Positions 62,846 through 64,000 of a stretch of 64,000 bases of DNA are shown piece by piece. Under the pieces are notes generated by a model, which worked only from the letters and a program-made list of their open reading frames with translations, made no database searches and was not told the origin of the DNA. The DNA comes from Auanema rhodensis (taxonomy: Eukaryota > Nematoda > Chromadorea > Rhabditida > Rhabditidae). A program made the position numbers and the translations under genes. The stretch covers positions 23,203,638 to 23,267,637 of the forward strand of contig OZ059900.1 of NCBI GenBank assembly GCA_964057225.1, given 5' to 3'. Positions within the stretch are counted from its first letter, which is position 1. The number at the start of each line of letters is the position of its first letter.

Positions 62846-64000
62846 AATATTAGCCATAAGGGGCGTGCCCTCAGAATATGCTAATTTCCTAAACTTTCTA
62901 ACCCCTGTTTTTTTGTCGTGAAAGTGGAACTAGACGTTGTACGAACAATTTTGAGCTAGGTTTCATTGACATTGCAAGAGTTTGAACACATGAAATCGTA
63001 AGTCAAAACCTTGTTTACAGCGAAATTTCCAAAAACTGGTTTTCCAGCATAATAAAATATTTCTCATGGGAAAAACTGTGTTTTTGTATTTTTTTAGTGT
63101 TCAGCATGTAAAATATTTCATTTTAGTATGTAACACGCTGAAATTCGTTGCATTTGACGACTCATATGAACAAAAATCGATTTAATCAATATTAGCCATA
63201 AGGGGCGTGCCCTCAGAATATGCTAATTTCCTAAACTTTCTAACCCCTGTTTTTTTGTCGTGAAAGTGGAACTAGACGTTGTACAAACAATTTTGAGCTA
63301 GGTTTCATTGACATTGCATGAGTTTGAACACATGAAATCGTAAGTCAAAACCTTGTTTACAGCGAAATTTCCAAAAACTGGTTTTCCAGCATAATAAAAT
63401 ATTTCTCATGAGAAATACTGTGTTTTTGTATTTTTCTAGTGTTCAGCATGTAAAATGCTTCATTTTAGTATGTAACACGCTGAAATTCGTTGCATTTGAC
63501 GACTCATATGAACAAAAATCGATTTAATCAATATTAGCCATAAGGGGCGTGCCCTCAGAATATGCTAATTTCCTTAATTTTCTAACCCCTGTTTTTTTGT
63601 CGTGAAAGTGGAACTAGACGTTGTACAAACAATTTTGAGCTAGGTTTCATTGACATTGCATGAGTTTGAACACATGAAATCGTAAGTCAAAACCTTGTTT
63701 ACAGCGAAATTTCCAAAAACTGGTTTTCCAGCATAATAAAATATTTCTCATGGGAAATACTGTGTTTTTGTATTTTTCTAGTGTTCAGCATGTAAAATGC
63801 TTCATTTTAGTATGTAACACGCTGAAATTCGTTGCATTTGACGACTCATATGAACAAAAATCGATTTAATCAATATTAGCCATAAGGGGCGTGCCCTCAG
63901 AATATGCTAATTTCCTTAATTTTCTAACCCCTGTTTTTTGTCGTGAAAGTGGAACTAGACGTTGTAGGAACAATTTTGAGCTAGGTTTCATTGACATTGC
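62846..64000 (+). repeat. Second copy of the 59700 segment, cut by the window end
   Basis: Monomers at 62846, 63188, 63530 and the 129-base partial at 63872 match the types at 59700, 60042, 60384 and 60726 in order. The offset of 3146 bp equals nine monomers plus the extra cassette at 61045-61113. Confidence 0.8.

Larger units (their letters stand above)
1..64000. repeat. Satellite DNA array, ~342 bp monomer
   Basis: The whole window is one tandem array. The start motif AATATTAGCCATAAGG recurs at 1, 343, 685, 1027, 1369 and onward, at 341-343 bp spacing, to 63872. Summing the spacings gives 68 monomers before 23182, 24 in reverse orientation plus 18 bp, and 94 from 31666 to 63871. The 1 bp length differences come mainly from a T6/T7 tract at consensus 63-69 and an extra base in a few CCATAAAATTGG monomers. 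Most monomers differ from their neighbours at only a few positions. No unique sequence, transposon, RNA gene or credible coding region interrupts the array. Satellite arrays of this size and homogeneity are typical of centromeric or pericentromeric heterochromatin. That location and the host species are inferences, and the family is not one I recognise. Confidence 0.98.
48761..64000 (+). repeat. Array zone C (heterogeneous monomers)
   Basis: TACAAAC, TAGGAAC and TACGAAC monomers are mixed again. They carry markers shared with zone A (GCAAGAG, GGGAAAAAC, AACATATG, CATGAG, T6 with TAGGAAC) and markers of their own (CCTAAACTT, AAAATTTTTCTC with AATAATTC, TTTACCAG, GACTACTC, CTTAGTTTTT). HOR periods are six, seven and eleven monomers. 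Two monomers are mosaics of two types (57307 and 62504), and one is a composite (60726). The array runs on past the window end. Confidence 0.82.

Noticed and set aside
1-64000. CRISPR array
   Set aside because: The repeat unit is 342 bp and continuous, with no short repeats separated by unique spacers and no cas genes.
1-64000. Primate alpha satellite (342 = 2 x 171)
   Set aside because: The length coincidence is not backed by sequence: the two halves are not recognisably alike and no true CENP-B box is present.

Overview
The window is a single block of satellite DNA with no unique sequence and no supportable gene. One ~342 bp, AT-rich monomer (about 34% G+C) repeats head-to-tail from base 1 to base 64000. 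By phase counting there are about 186 essentially complete monomers plus partial copies at five places. This points to constitutive heterochromatin of a eukaryote, probably centromeric or pericentromeric. CpG is not depleted in the monomer (9-10 observed, about 9.7 expected from base composition), which fits a lightly methylated genome such as many invertebrates. Beetle satellites of similar length are known, but I do not recognise this family, and the species assignment is open.

Layout by diagnostic variants. Zone A (1-15719) mixes TACAAAC, TAGGAAC and a few TACGAAC monomers, with T6 or T7 tracts, CATGAG, and an alternative hairpin. Zone B (15720-48760) is almost uniformly TACGAAC with a T7 tract and alternates GAGCTAGG/GAACTAGG and CGTGGG/CATGGG/AATGGG. 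Zone C (48761-64000) returns to the variants of zone A. Within each zone, monomers are organised in short-lived higher-order repeats (HORs) of 2, 3, 4, 6, 7, 8 and 11 monomers. The most homogeneous stretch is 45341-47734. This resembles a layered expansion: a younger zone B inside an older A/C array.

The main structural event is an inverted segment at 23248-31473, exactly 24 monomers plus 18 bp on the minus strand. It contains an inverted copy of a 7-monomer HOR that lies directly repeated at 16062-20849. The monomer phases at its two edges exclude a simple balanced inversion.

The most interesting pattern is that all five structural breaks I found in the array have one end inside the same ~18 bp of the monomer (consensus positions 306-323). 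These breaks are the two inversion edges, a 62 bp deletion, a 5 bp deletion and a 67 bp duplication. The 62 bp deletion and the 67 bp duplication also share their other end (249-254), so one removes and the other doubles the same hairpin-bearing cassette. Consensus positions quoted below are those of the first monomer, bases 1-342.
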